From contig JAHFQF010000154.1 of NCBI GenBank assembly GCA_023266435.1, positions 1 to 5,622 on the forward strand: DNA of 5,622 nt. The letters are read 5' to 3'. Position numbers and translations under genes: made by a program. Origin of the DNA: Legionellales bacterium. GTDB taxonomy: Bacteria > Pseudomonadota > Gammaproteobacteria > Berkiellales > Berkiellaceae. Positions 5,118 to 5,622 of this stretch are shown here, one piece after another. The notes under the pieces were generated by a model. The model did no database searches, was not told the DNA's origin, and saw nothing but the letters and a program-made list of their open reading frames with translations. Position 1 is the first letter of the stretch. Every line of letters begins with the position of its first letter.

Positions 5118-5622
5118 ATGATCAGCACCATTCCAAGATTACTCTATGGTACTGCGTGGAAAGCAGAGACCACTGCACATTGGGTTACTCAAGCAATCCA
5201 AGCTGGCTTTAGAGGCATTGACACCGCTTGTCAACCTAAACATTATAATGAAGCTGGGGTAGGACAAGCACTACAGCAACTACATAGCCAAGGCATCACA
5301 AGAGACCTTTTGTTTTTGCAAACTAAATTCACACCCTTGGCTGGCCATGACCCGCTACGCATTCCTTATGATCCTGAAGCCCCATTAGCAACGCAAGTGA
5401 GGCAATCGTTTACAAACTCTCAAAAAAATCTTAATACAGAGTATGTAGATTCCTTGGTCTTACATTCCCCGCTGACTAAACCGGCTGAATTAATGGAAGT
5501 GCGGCATGCAATGGAAAAAATTCATCAAGATGGCCATGCTAAACAACTTGGCATCAGCAACTGTTATGATTTGGCTATTCTCATGTATTTATATGACAAT
5601 GCCACTATCAAGCCAACGATTG
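5118..5622 (+). CDS. Aldo/keto reductase, N-terminal part (runs off window)
   Basis: Open from ATG 5118 to the edge: 168 codons of a family usually 270-330 residues long. It would be an NAD(P)H-dependent cytoplasmic oxidoreductase of the (beta/alpha)8-barrel fold, reducing aldehydes or ketones. Visible signatures: LLYGTAWK (strand 1, 8-15), GFRGIDTA (30-37, catalytic Asp35), KHYNEAGVG (41-49, proton-donor Tyr43), LFLQTKF (65-71, Lys70), YVDSLVLHSPL (109-119, His116) and GHAKQLGISNCY (139 onward), where the Asn of GISN normally binds the nicotinamide. The Asp-Tyr-Lys-His tetrad is thus complete, but Tyr43 directly precedes NE rather than following the usual Y-x-N-E spacing; the QPKHYxE form looks like a subfamily trait. 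The start has only a weak AGG at 5104-5106. It is separated from the upstream gene by a terminator. Substrate unknown. Confidence 0.93.
   Translation, partial: MISTIPRLLYGTAWKAETTAHWVTQAIQAGFRGIDTACQPKHYNEAGVGQALQQLHSQGITRDLLFLQTKFTPLAGHDPLRIPYDPEAPLATQVRQSFTNSQKNLNTEYVDSLVLHSPLTKPAELMEVRHAMEKIHQDGHAKQLGISNCYDLAILMYLYDNATIKPTI

Overview
The window is AT-rich bacterial DNA (roughly 40% G+C by eye) with short spacers and Shine-Dalgarno sites. A type IV prepilin-like gene, an RTX-type calcium-binding repeat gene and an AT-leaning codon choice suggest a gammaproteobacterium, possibly near Legionellales. That placement is an inference; no marker gene is present to settle it.

Layout. (1) Positions 1-2081, minus strand: a long RTX-type gene whose 3' end lies outside the window. 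It encodes two arrays of glycine/aspartate-rich nonapeptides separated by a non-repeat domain and a proline-rich linker. (2) 2082-2401: intergenic, with the RTX leader and a possible remnant of a small plus-strand gene. (3) 2402-3774, minus strand: a two-gene unit made of a promoter, a type IV pilin-like protein, a secreted protein of unknown function 25 bp downstream, and an intrinsic terminator. (4) 3814-4285, minus strand: a SnoaL-like (ester cyclase type) protein, probably started at GTG, with its own terminator. (5) 4419-4991, plus strand: an unrecognised, lysine-rich, mostly helical protein with a perfect 30-bp tandem duplication, followed by a strong hairpin. (6) 5118 to the window end, plus strand: the N-terminal half of an aldo/keto reductase.

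How it fits together. The RTX protein, the pilin-like protein and the secreted protein are all predicted to leave the cytoplasm, so 1-3774 looks like a cell-surface or secretion-related stretch. No secretion ATPase, membrane fusion protein, pilus motor or peptidase gene is visible, so those machines must be encoded elsewhere. The SnoaL-like protein and the reductase are cytoplasmic small-molecule enzymes with no clear link to the surface genes. I found no tRNA, rRNA, CRISPR array, transposase or attachment site. The parts most worth following up are the unrecognised partner of the pilin, the RTX protein without an effector domain in its visible part, and the duplicated-segment protein.
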